Positions 48,401-59,180 of a stretch of DNA of 64,000 nucleotides are shown here, in pieces. Source of the stretch: Beroe ovata. Taxonomy: Eukaryota > Ctenophora > Nuda > Beroida > Beroidae. The translations under genes were made by a program, and so were the position numbers. Where the stretch lies: contig CAMPET010000303.1 in the NCBI GenBank assembly GCA_946803715.1, positions 1-64,000 of the forward strand, read 5' to 3'. The notes beneath the pieces are model-generated. The model was given only the letters and a program-made list of their open reading frames with translations. It searched no databases and had not been told where the DNA came from. Numbering within the stretch: position 1 is the first letter of the stretch; every line of letters starts with the position of its first letter.

Positions 48401-50584
48401 ACAATTGTGTCACTTTTACGTTATGTATTCAATACTCCAGGTGATTAAAACGAGCACTTTTGTGTTTAGCAAGAATTCTCATTGTTCAAGTCCATTTATT
48501 GCTCTAACACGCCCCAACTCAATGTGATAGTATACCTAATGAATATGATAATACTCAAGTATGACCCACACATATATGATCTTGTCACAGCCATGTGTGG
48601 GATTCATTATAATCCATAGCTGCACAGTTCATGAACAGTTCATGAACAGCTGTTGCTGTTCATGAGCAGTGAAATGGAGCGGGGGGGGGTCATACTCTGT
48701 ACTCGGGAAAACACAGGAATATTCAAGCAGAATATTCTTCAAGAAATGGAGATAAGGCAATGAAACACTAACATGCGCATTTTCATGTCTCCGATCCTCG
48801 CATCAACGTTAGTCCCTTATCACCAATCCACTGCTATAATACTGACGATTGATCTGGCCATATATGGGTGGGGGGTTTATCGTGCATTAGTCCAGAATTA
48901 CAACAGGGTCAATACTGATTTAGTTTACCGAACACCTTAATAATAGCGATAGTAGCATACAAAGTTTAACATCGGTACGATGGAAAATCATTGAGGATAG
49001 TGATAAATCGCCATTAGCAACTACTCCAGAATAACTTTGCAAAGGAGCGTCGGTGACCCGTTCTCCGCAAGCAATTGTCATTATAGACCGTGTCTAGTGA
49101 CACAGCTTTGCAACACACAATATGTTGCCTAATGCCTGTTGTCCGCACACCATCGCCAGTTAAACGTTTGAAAATTAAATTTCCACTTAATCAAATCCAA
49201 ATCAATTCATGGAGTCGGAGGAAATTCGTAAGGGAGCAACTATAATAACGCAGACAATTATGGAAGCTCAAACGAATTGCTTTTCTCACTGCATCGCTAA
49301 GTAAATCTGGTATAAGTTTACTCATGGAAACTCATCAATGTGGGTTCATGATGGTCATAAAACTTGCAAAAACCAAGGAAATGAACACTAGTTCGCAACA
49401 TTAATAGACTTTTCCAAAACTTGCAGTACATGATGTTCCAAAGTAGAATGTGTGTGTTTTCGTGCTTCTTATTGTAAATTGCACAGGTGTTATTGTTATT
49501 CACTGGGTTTAATTATTTGCTTATTAATTGCTCTTTGTTCATAAAAAGCTCCTTATCTTCCGTATTTATGGGTTTGTACTCCTTCATAAAATGCAGTTTT
49601 TTAAACAATTGCGAATAAGCGGTTGTGATGGAATGAACAGTGCTGAGGAGGATTTATGAAGGAGCAGATATTCGTCTTGACGCGTGGTGTGAGGAGGTCA
49701 CGACCTTGTTAGGTTTTTTGGGATGTTATGTTCTAACTCGATAAGTTCGAGGGAAGTTAAAAACTCACAGTTTGAGACCTCCTCTTCCCCCATCCTCATC
49801 TCCACCCTTATTCTCCGTGTCTTTCCCCAGTTCTTGTGTTGCTGTAGTGGAGGACAGAACAGTAGCACTGAACTTCCCCTAGAGGGGTGGGAGAGAGGCG
49901 GGGTTAGCACCTTCGTCACGTGTGTTGCTAGGATACAAGTGTGAAACACGTTTCGGTTGCTAGTTCAACACAATGTACAGACATATACATATACACAAAC
50001 AGATATACACATTCACACAAACAGTGAGAGACACACACGCTGCACACAGACACACATACAATGCAGCATACTACCGAAGAGGAACGAGTTTTCTTCCATG
50101 GCGAATTGAGGTGGCGAAAAGAGCGCCATTTGCCACGGAATGGCATCACGCAACGTTGGATGATTATCGGCACCGATTTATTATTATGAAAACCAATTAT
50201 GATCGGCAGGCAGATATGTACAACTTGAGTATGTGTGTGTTGTGTCACAGATATGAGATAATGTGCGTTCCGATGAAAATTGTGTGCGGAAAGGCAGAGG
50301 AGAACAGGTTGAAAAGTTAGAGAAATGGCGGTTCATTCATCTGTGCTACTGATGCTGCAAGTGTGTGCTTAATTGCGAATTAATTACCTAATTAAACTCA
50401 GTCATCAGTTCTTTGAATTTTCATGAATGCGATAGAGCTCGTATTTGCGATCTCGATCTACTTTGACACCTCTTTCGATAAAAGATAGGACTCTTACCAA
50501 TACTCGGTGTACTAATGTCGAAAAGGGTATGCTTGCACTTACCAGCTGAAGTTTTCTCATCAACTTTTCACAACACTCCGTCAT
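42426..50584 (-). CDS. MCTP: MCTP: multiple C2 and transmembrane region protein, 15 exons, 762 aa
   Basis: Exons 5' to 3': 50543-50584 (ATG), 49769-49878, 46599-46736, 46214-46391, 45774-45880, 45469-45593, 45248-45326, 44978-45092, 44731-44825, 44491-44639, 44168-44351, 43812-43969, 43516-43670, 43128-43286, 42426-42920. Total 2289 bases in phase. Known MCTPs are membrane-anchored calcium-binding C2 proteins of the ER/endosomes. Three C2 domains: C2A about 97-215 (MDSNGLSDPFVEI; VYDHDLVGANDRIG), C2B about 234-345 (MNKDGTCDPFIR; LWDSEPGLQDNIIG), C2C about 385-500 (AIGSVDPFVVM; LWDEEDLVSNAFLG). The Asp pairs in loops 1 and 3 are the expected calcium ligands in A and B; C2C loop 1 is weaker. 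A coiled insert (KFAELGAAEMQLQKEINDAE) separates B and C. Two membrane segments, about 568-597 and 676-708, precede the hallmark VDNNEMEDLLSRVPS. The exon at 44491 appears to end at a GC donor. Human MCTPs are longer at the N-terminus. Confidence 0.93.
46968..47660. repeat. Duplicated intronic block, copy 1
   Basis: In MCTP intron 2, this block from 'gcaaatcaatagaacatgg' to 'gtatggtatgagt' is repeated at 47681-48366, offset 711-720 bases, with scattered substitutions and small indels. A single n (47680) separates the copies. It contains TGACACCAC words at about 47219 and 47241. Confidence 0.85.
47681..48366. repeat. Duplicated intronic block, copy 2
   Basis: Second copy of the block at 46968-47660, lying directly after the n. 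The identical left boundary at the n suggests overlapping allelic contigs rather than a real tandem repeat. Confidence 0.85.
48367..49768. other. Rest of MCTP intron 2
   Basis: Unique AT-rich intron. It holds an 11-base-pair hairpin at 48640-48665, a G run at 48680-48687, and two TTATRAAGGAG words (about 49579 reversed and 49652). No exon was recognised. Confidence 0.5.
48640..48665. other. Perfect hairpin
   Basis: Stem tcatgaacagc (48640-48650), loop tgtt (48651-48654), stem gctgttcatga (48655-48665). A direct copy of 'gttcatgaacag' precedes it at 48627. No function known. Confidence 0.6.
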
Positions 50585-51064
50585 GATTGTAGGAAATAAA
50601 ACTAATCAAACATTGACACAAGTCACTATTTGACACTTGTGAGTGAGTGTATGTAGAGAGTATGGGGGGATTGTGAAAATTGAGGTAGCTCAATACTCTA
50701 CCTTTATAATACTCTGCTGCGGAGTCATGAAATATGAAATAGAGCGGACTTTATCCTCTCGCTACGCTATATACAGGGATACGTGAGCGGACCTAATTTT
50801 CTGGAAATTTTGGTTTGTTTAGGAACTGTATTGCTATGTTTATCATTCCCAATATCTGCAGTGAAGCAGTTAGGCCGTTAGGGGATGGTCACATCATGGG
50901 TAACTGTGAAATTAGCACACGGGGGCCGTCCGAGGGCAAAAACATTTTGCAATTTAAAACACACCGTGTAGACAAAACAAGAATACTTCCTTCCACAACC
51001 ACGTTTGGTTTTAGTTATACCTTTTCCTCTCTCTCTCTCTCTCTGTAATCTTGTATATCACACC
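50585..51064. promoter_or_regulatory. Shared intergenic region between divergent MCTP and the Asn-rich gene
   Basis: Only 480 bases separate the MCTP start codon (minus) and the secreted-protein start codon (plus), so it probably holds both promoters. It contains one reversed TTATAAAGG-type word at about 50698 (acctttataatac) and a (CT)n run just upstream of the plus-strand ATG (51027-51044). No TATA box can be assigned with confidence. Confidence 0.5.
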
Positions 51065-52159
51065 ATGCTGATTTCTATCGTTTTCGTTGCCCTGGTAACG
51101 AGCATTCTCGACTCCGCTCTCTGCCTCACTTCTTCTTCACCGTCCATGACGGACATCACGACATCGCCGACCGATACTCCCACGATGATATCCACTCCGG
51201 ACGTGAAAACTTGCCAGATTCCACGGGTAAGGTCATGACCGATGTTCCTACTTTGTCCTGTCAATATTCCCATTTTTAAACTGATATTCTGATATTCTTC
51301 CTAATTACCCGCCAGAAATACCTGTGTGATAGACGAATCTATTCCCACTCTGAGTACTACTATGACTCAAATATTAAGAATATTATAAAATCTGTTCTCC
51401 ACTCAGATCCCCCACGCAACGCTCTCCCCTGCTGCGGGCACATTTGTGGCGCCCACTGACCGTGTTAATGTGGCGTGTGCGGAGGGGTGGCGGGCTAGTC
51501 GGTTCAGGTTCCAGTGCGGAACTTCAAACCCGCTGCCCGAGTGTCTGATGCGGGCAAATGATGCGCGGTGCAGGTGTGAGATGAGCTATGGGAGATGTAG
51601 GAGAGGGTCACAGACTGTGGTGGGTATAACGTCGTCATGGTAACTCCGTGTGTGTTGTCATGGTAACTCCGTGTATGTTGTCATGGTAACACCGTGTATG
51701 TTGTCATGGTATTGGTAACACCGTATATGTTGTCATGGTTATACAGCTGTGTTTACTCTAGCTGGGTCATCTTCTGTGTCACAGGTGAAGTCATGCTCCG
51801 CATACGCTGTAAAGTGCTACAGCTGGACATACCGGGCTGATTGCAACGGTAATAAAGTGCAGTATGGTGTTAGCAGCAACAGCGGTTACAACAACAACAA
51901 CTACAACAACGGCTTTAACAACGGTTACAACAACAATGGTTACAACAACAATGGTTACAACAACAATGGTTACAACAACAACTACAACAACAATGGTTAC
52001 AACAACAATGGTTACAACAACAATGGTTACAACAACAACTTTAACAACGGCTACAATAACGGCGGATATAACAACAATTTCAATAACAACGGTTTTAACA
52101 ACAATGGCTACAACAACAATAACGTATACAACAAGAATTCAGGAAAGCACTATGGCTAG
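51065..52159 (+). CDS. Secreted Sushi-like protein with Asn/Tyr/Gly repeat tail, 3 exons, 249 aa
   Basis: Exons: 51065-51226, 51407-51619, 51785-52159 (TAG). All are phase 0, giving 249 aa. Residues 1-20 (MLISIVFVALVTSILDSALC) form a signal peptide, followed by a Ser/Thr/Pro linker. Residues 50-100 resemble one Sushi/CCP domain: four Cys at 50, 78, 91 and 100, CQIPR, a VNVACAEGWRASRFRFQC core and a final NPLPEC. A second Cys-rich patch (about 109-145: CRCEMSYGRC, SCSAYAVKCYSW, ADC) is unassigned. Residues 154-249 are almost pure N, Y, G and F in repeats of NNNGY/NNNGF. They are encoded by 15-base tandem units of aac/aat-rich codons and end SGKHYG. The tail is prion-like in composition; secretion argues for an extracellular matrix, adhesive or mineral-associated role. 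That is inference, and I know no named family with this architecture. Confidence 0.8.
51633..51738. repeat. 23-base tandem repeat with X-box-like core
   Basis: Four to five units of consensus gtcatggtaacnccgtgta (plus tgtt) fill intron 2 of the Asn-rich gene. The 'catggtaac' core is half of the RFX X-box palindrome GTTRCCATGGYAAC. Confidence 0.85.
51890..52130. repeat. Coding 15-base minisatellite (NNNGY)
   Basis: Tandem units of aacaacaatggttac code for NNNGY within the last exon of the secreted protein. Units are nearly identical in the middle and diverge toward the 3' end, where ttt replaces tac and ggc replaces ggt. Confidence 0.9.
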
Positions 52160-52974
52160 CTGTGACCCCGTTTTTTTCGAGAGACGGTCAAACTTCAGCA
52201 CTTTTCCGAACATTGCATTTAGTTCTATTCATATGTTGTTTATTTTGTCACAGCTATAACGTGGTTGGTACTGTCCCCTACAAATTTCTCCAAATTTCGA
52301 TACAATCCCCTCTTGATTCAAAGAATTTCCTACGTATCCATGGAAACGGATAATTCACGCCACACCTAGATACAATGTGAGCTAGTAGCCAGGCACTTGA
52401 TCAGTCTATAATGACAAAAACCGCCCGTTTCCGGTATTTAGATCGGCTCATATCATATACCTAATGACACACATTAATTCGCACTTATTCTCTTTTTGGA
52501 AGATGTCACAACTTGCGATATTGCCCACTTTGCTATTTGCGTGAGTAGAGACGGAGGAGAGGGAAGCTTCCTTAGCTCGATTCTCTTGATTTGGGTGTCC
52601 GAGAAGTCTTTCCAAGGAGGTTGTAGTCAGTATTATCTTTCCTCGAAAACTTATAGTTATTGTCACACACACACAGAAACCCAGAAACGCGAACAAACAC
52701 ACACAAACACACACACACACACACAACTTTTAACTGTTTACTTCTATAAATAGTCACAACAATTCTTTAAATTTTGTTTGGCATGCTTCTAATCGTCACA
52801 ACATTTCGGGTAAATATAGATAGGCACAATTCATTACTATCTCATCCTCTTTTTCTTGAAACCCTGAAATGTCCTGGTAAATGTCATTGAGTCAAGCTTG
52901 GTGCAGAAAAAGACAGAGAGGATAATTCCCATAATAACAATTATTATGCGATTGTATGGAAAAGTATGCGCTCA

Positions 52975-53062
52975 CACACAGTCACACAGACACACACAAA
53001 CACACACACAAACACACGCACACACACACACACAAACACACCCACACACACACACNACACAC

Positions 53063-53093
<31 letters not shown>

Positions 53094-53108
53094 GACACAC
53101 ACACACAC
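52975..53108. repeat. CA microsatellite with single n
   Basis: A (CA)n/(CAAA) tract with n at 53056. The pattern 'acacaaacacacacac' occurs on both sides of the n, suggesting an unresolved overlap. Confidence 0.9.
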
Positions 53109-55911
53109 CTCTACGACTTCGCGTCAATCGAGGTAGAAATATTATGTGTGTTCATTATTTTGCTATATTTATCCCGAACGGTAATATACTATGCGTCCTC
53201 AGTACAATATATTATTGTCACTCGGACTTAGAATTGGTAGAAGTAGTAGGGTCGGCATTGTTCAGTGAATTCGACCCTGTACCAACTGTGGAAGGAGAGT
53301 TCCTGTTGAAAACCTGCCTCTCGAAGTGCATGTCTTGAAATTGCCCATTAACACACGCGCAGCGGAATGTCATTCAACTGAATAGTGTTTATCGCCTGAT
53401 ATTTGGTTTTGCTAGGTTCTTTCTTTTGCTAGGTTTTTCCTAGGTTCTAGCATTTCCCTTTTCGATAAAGTTGTTGGTCGATTTTAGAGCAAGTATTTTC
53501 TCGTTTTTCAGTCCTATAGAGCTTGAATGTATGGGACGGCTTCATCTTGCTGTTTTTTTTCATGCCAATACTGCACAGATGAGAAAGATATTACAACTCA
53601 CCAACAGGTCCATTTGTTGGCATTTTTCCAAAAGTAAGACTATAATTGTTCCAGGTATTTTTTCCAAATAAAGGTCCGACTCTATATAATAGGTCTACTA
53701 ATTTGTCCGGATAGTACGTAATAGCACCGTATTCAAGACCAATGTCTTGTGTTGTATGGAGAGAGATACGATATTCTCTACAATGGATATTATCTACATC
53801 TCTTCCTCTTTCCTTCTCTAGTCAGCGTGTCTCCATCATAAGAAAGAGTTTTGTCCTGCCGTTCTAAATATTTCTCTAGTTCTTAGTTTGCATTATTTAA
53901 AGATCCAAGAACCTACCTGCCGTTGTTCTAGAAGTATGAATTCACTGCTGCCCCCATTCAATAAATTGATCTATCAACAGACAGTACCAATAGACAGTTA
54001 TTGCATCAGCATCAGCATCAGTATCAGTATAGGGTGAGAATAGCCACACCGTATTCCCATTGCTCCATTGTGAAGTGACAGAAAGAGATGCCGGCCCTCT
54101 CCCCCCTCCTCATATATTGTTATGCCCCCCCCTCCCAAACAACAAAGTAAGCTGGTATACTTATCAGCATCTCACAACTATAACTCTATAACACTGGATC
54201 ACTGGGGTATTATAATATACAGATGGGATAGTGGAATGGGGGTGTGATTTGTTAGTGATATGAGCATAGGTATACCAGGTAGCATCTGGTGACAGACGCC
54301 TCCTTTTTGTTGCGGCTATCACACTGTGAGTGTGACACAACGAGACTCGTGAGTGTGACTCACGGTGTGACACAGTTTGACAGAGTGTCACATTTAGGGT
54401 GGGACATAATGTAACTAAGTGTAATACACAACTGTCAACCACTTTTTGACCTCCAATCACGTGCGCTGGTATCCGATACCCGTTGTCACTCACGAACTAT
54501 GTAATGAAGTCCGTACCACCTGGTAGTTCACTTCCTGTCATAGCCATAGTAAACACACTGTATATTGAGTGCCAGGCAGCTACTGTGCCTGGTTTTCGTG
54601 TTACTATAAATAGCAGCGCGCCGCCCTGCAAAAGTGCAGTCGGGAATCTGCTGTTAATGCTAATTGCACTATATGTCCATTATTAATGTCCATTATAATG
54701 ATGGACATGTAGTTATACTTCTCTCTGATGTCGAGACCTCTCTCCCTCTTTCAAAGACCACTCCTCCTCCCCCCTCCCCCAAGTCTCTCTCTCTATCTTC
54801 CTGGAGAGACTGAATTCTGCGAATCATCTGATGCTCCAGAGAGATCAGGTATTCGGATCACGACGATCATTATGATTGTGGTGATGTCATCGTCAAGATA
54901 TCCTTGGATTCAAGTTTATATGTCACCTTAATTACGGTCAGACTTCAGTTGGTCTTCATCTCCTTCTATATTGTACAAGATACGATCTCGTAGATTACAG
55001 ATTGTAGAATTTATAAAGGAGTAGCTGTACCTACCCGATGTTTCAAGCGATTGTATGTTTGCGAGTTATTATATTAGGGGGGTCATGTATGGGTTCTGAG
55101 CACAGTTACAGTGAATCCCCATAAATCATGCTTCTCTTTTAGGAAAATAGTTTTGACATTGCTGACTGTTCGAAAACAGTCACATACACTCATGTGTGTT
55201 TAGCCTATGTTTTGGGTTGTTGATTTAATTTTAGGGGGGGATACTCTGGCAAGAACACAGCAGACAACTGTTGTCTACTCGACACCAGGGTCCAGGTTAC
55301 ACAAGGTTACACCAGGTTATAAAGGCCGGTATACTGTAATCTGATCAAAACACACAGTTTCGTTAGTGTGGTGAAGCTGTATAGAAATGATAAAATTTGT
55401 TTATTGATCGTCTGTGCTAAATCATGTGACAGCTATAATTGACCAATGAAAATCAGTTGACACAAGACATGTGTGATGTGATCCCGATTTCTCACATTTC
55501 CTCGAACTATGATTGAGATAGACTGCTCTTCGGATTAGTATACTTCATTACCCGTGATTGAATTTGCTCCTGCTGATATCATCTATTATACTCAGCGCAA
55601 GAATTCTTTTCTCTTATGTTTTGCTCTTTTAGGATATTTATAGTTCCCCTCTTTTGATAATATGGATCATTATATCTCTCTTCTGTTATTTCTGTGATTA
55701 TTTATAGTTCTGTGATTGTTCCCTGTTCATTCCCTGGCCCCCATTCCCTGCTATTTCAGAGTCCCAATAATGCCATCTTTATCCGTGGAAAAAGTGCTAT
55801 TATTAAGGATTATGGATTATAATTCCATACACCTGTTGGAAAATGGAAATCCGTGATCCATGAAATTCATTCTCTCTCACTCCCCGTTTCTCAGTCATCG
55901 GGCTTCATTAT

Positions 55912-56005
55912 GCACACACACATACACACACACACATACACACACACANGAAAACAGAGAACTGTCATTTACAGTGTGCAGACACAAGAACACAAGAACA
56001 CAGAG

Positions 56006-56043
<38 letters not shown>

Positions 56044-56048
56044 ACACA
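55912..56048. repeat. CA microsatellites flanking a single n
   Basis: Two CA tracts (55912-55949 and 56003-56048) are separated by about 50 bases, with n at 55950. Confidence 0.9.
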
Positions 56049-56171
56049 GTCATAATTGCGTCGAATAACCGAGATAATAGGAAAGAATAACTATTCTCCG
56101 ATATTCTTCTTCATCATTGTGATTGTTTCATCGGAGGTTTTGATCCGTGTGCTGCTACGGAAACGTATCTC

Positions 56172-56290
56172 CTGACACCACTCTGTCCTGCATTTTCACT
56201 TTCCTTGACACCACTGTTCACTGACACCACTCTGTTCACTGAAACCACTCTGTCCTTGACACCACTCTGTCACTGACACCACCTGCTCTT
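56172..56290. repeat. TGACACCACT cluster
   Basis: Seven copies of 'ttgacaccactctgt' or close variants lie in 120 bases. This is an intergenic array of the word seen in the TRAPPC8 introns, with a different spacer (ctgtc/ctgtt). Confidence 0.85.
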
Positions 56291-56481
56291 GACACTTAGT
56301 CAATGCAGCAGCTTTAACAAACCCAATGTAATGTATTATGGGTCTGCGGTTTAGGGGAATGCATAATGAAAAGTGGGGGCTGCCAATAACAATAGAACGG
56401 AATTTGACACACTGTGAATTGTCTGGCGTAACAATGCATTTGTCAGAATTGGCATGGTGGCATGTTTCTGTTTAGGAATGA

Positions 56482-56485
<4 letters not shown>

Positions 56486-56529
<44 letters not shown>

Positions 56530-56530
56530 A
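56486..56530. repeat. CA microsatellite
   Basis: An uninterrupted (CA)n of about 20 units. Confidence 0.95.
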
Positions 56531-58450
56531 TCGTTGTGTTTTTGTACCCACAGAGATTGCACAGAATGGAAATTGCTGGTTTTACTGCCCGTCTTTAGTT
56601 GTAATGAAATGGTCGCGTCTCTTTCCAACTGAACTAAATGTTTGGAAAATCGACCATTCAACATGATTTCTCATTTCCAGTCTGCTTTGTTCTTACTCAG
56701 GATATTGTGTAGTTAGGACTAGTCCAATCTTTGGTCATTTATTCTCAAATCTCAGGAGTTTTTTCTTACCTTGTGAGTGTTCATTATGCATGTGTTCATT
56801 CAGAGACATGCGTTTGTTTTACAGAACTAGGACAATGGCCATGCAATTTCGCTCATCTTCAAAACAAGCCATTCCTCCCTGCGTCACCATTCTCCACGTT
56901 GCTTCCGCCCGATGCTATGCCACCAATTTCTTACAGATCAGATATCGCTGACAGATTATTGCTGACAGATTAATATCGCGAATTGTCAGAGCTATTGATT
57001 TCCACGAAGCGTAGACAGACGCTCCTCACTTTAGAAAACACCCAAAAGAATGGAGAGTTTAGAGAAGTTTCCGTGAAATCTCGCTTTATTACACTTTTCC
57101 CCTCCCGATAGGATATTCCTCTGAGCACAGCGGTTAATCATTACAAGAGATAATTATCATAATTATTCAATTATTAGGAGCGGGTTTTCCTTTGATATCG
57201 CACCCACCGCGGTTACTGATCACGTCCTCTCCGTATGATCATGACGCTCCATCTCTACTTTTTGTATCTTACACCACTTTTCTCATCTTTTCTCCTCTCT
57301 CATACTCTTACAGTTCGTTCAGACCATTCTCCCTTCTTTAACCAGACAAATTGTGTATCTTCCTCTCTCCGAATTATCTTCTAAAGAACCACTCTAAAAC
57401 GTCTCCAGACTCTCCTATACCACAAGGAAATATTTTCTCTAATTATTCTCATGATTTATCCATCCCACGCTCTCTCCATGGGTTGGGAGTATGGTCTCAG
57501 ATTCGTGGTTTAACATATAATTATAACATTCGAATATTCATACCGTCTAGAGTTTATGATCTTACTTTTTGTCTTTAGTCGTGATTTAGAGCGAGTGATA
57601 TACTGGTCGATCATCATCAATTTCATGTTCATGTGGTCTGATCGGCAGACAAATGTCTGATATATGTTCTCGAAGTTTTTGTTGAGTATAGCCTGGAGAT
57701 TGTTTCGTGTTTCATTCGGACGAAGAAGAAGAAGAAGGAGGTTTCTATTGTACGGTTTCCAACAATTTGCACTCGTCTTTAAAAACTATGAATGTATATA
57801 TTCGAAATTCAGTGTTTCCGTTTGCGGGAATTATATTTTCAAGCTTATCCAGAATTTCTTGGAATGCCAGCGTGGTCAGAAACAGGAATGTATCGCTACC
57901 TGCGATACCATTGGCAACATGATGCCTCCTGATATCTGCCCGAAAACAACGTCTTATTTCTTTTCACATTTTCTGTTCAACAGTATATTAGACACAGCGT
58001 CAGTGTGTACTTGGAATACCAGTATCTGTGCATCTATAAATAAACTTTCAATCTTATCTTTTCCGAAGCTTGATTAATTAATTCAATTCATCGAGTAACT
58101 TGGATGGTTTCCCTTGAGGTAGGAGAGTAGAGGGAAGGTTTGAAAACATCGCATTTTCACTGGCATGTTCCTTTTTGAGTTTTTGTTTCGCATGTGTTTG
58201 TTTCACTTGTTGTATGTTGTGTTTGTTTCACTTGTCTGTGTTCGTATGTTTGTGGTATAGGCGTGGTATACAACCGCTGACACAGATACTCAGATACCCC
58301 TGATATAAGGGAAACTAATGAGTAGTCATCTATCGATACACTATTTATAGCTGGAACACAAGGTTTAGACTTACTGTCCGCTTGACAACGCGTATTGTGC
58401 TGCAAGCTCATGTACTGATATCCTGGTCTATTATAATTACAGACCACCCA

Positions 58451-58452
<2 letters not shown>

Positions 58453-58493
<41 letters not shown>

Positions 58494-58494
58494 N
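58453..58494. repeat. CA microsatellite ending at n
   Basis: A (CA)n of about 20 units is followed by a single n at 58494. Confidence 0.92.
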
Positions 58495-59075
58495 GGATTA
58501 GGATATAATAGTCCAAGAGTCAGATTATCTGGCTTTATCTCCCTCTATCATGTTATATCCTGGCTTGTTTCCACCATTTTCAGTGATGATAGTCCCCAGT
58601 CTCAGCACACACAATCCTACATAGCATTGTGGAGTCTACAATCGCGCTACCATCATGATCACAATTATACTCCTGATAATGCGAATCTGATATCGATAAT
58701 CTGATATCGCTCTCCCGTCTGATCCGTATAGTTCCCGATACCACGCAAATTACGACCGATCCTTACATCAGACTCCAAAATTCTGCCCAGAGTTCCCATG
58801 CCTAGTCATGCGTGTATCCTCGTACCCTTGAAGCCACGTCTTGGACCTGACCATTTCCCGATATGTATTTTTAGAACACTGCTGTTTGCTGCTGCTCTGT
58901 GGATTTGAGAGCCTCCCTCTACCCTAGGTGTTAGAATCACGTACACGGTTATGGAAGAGCAATGAGCTGTGAGCTCGCCTTCCCAGAATTTATAGAGTTC
59001 AGTGGTCATTGGTCAGGTGACATTCTCAAATAGTTCAATGTGGATTCGCCATCACACAGAGACCCGTAGTAGACA

Positions 59076-59180
59076 CACAGACACTCACACACGAACAGAC
59101 ACTCACACACGAACAAACACTCACACACGAACAAACACTCACACACGAACAACCACTCACACACGAACAAACACTCAAAC
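59076..59180. repeat. 18-base minisatellite
   Basis: Five to six tandem units of acactcacacacgaacaa, 18-base period, nearly identical with single substitutions (cagac, aacca). Confidence 0.92.

Noticed and set aside
57664-58077. Plus frame of 137 residues
   Set aside because: No start context, family motif or splice partner. It is within chance for an AT-rich 10-kb gap region, although I cannot fully exclude a small gene.
59076-59180. CRISPR-like array of 18-base units
   Set aside because: Units are contiguous with no unique spacers, and the genome is animal. It is a minisatellite.
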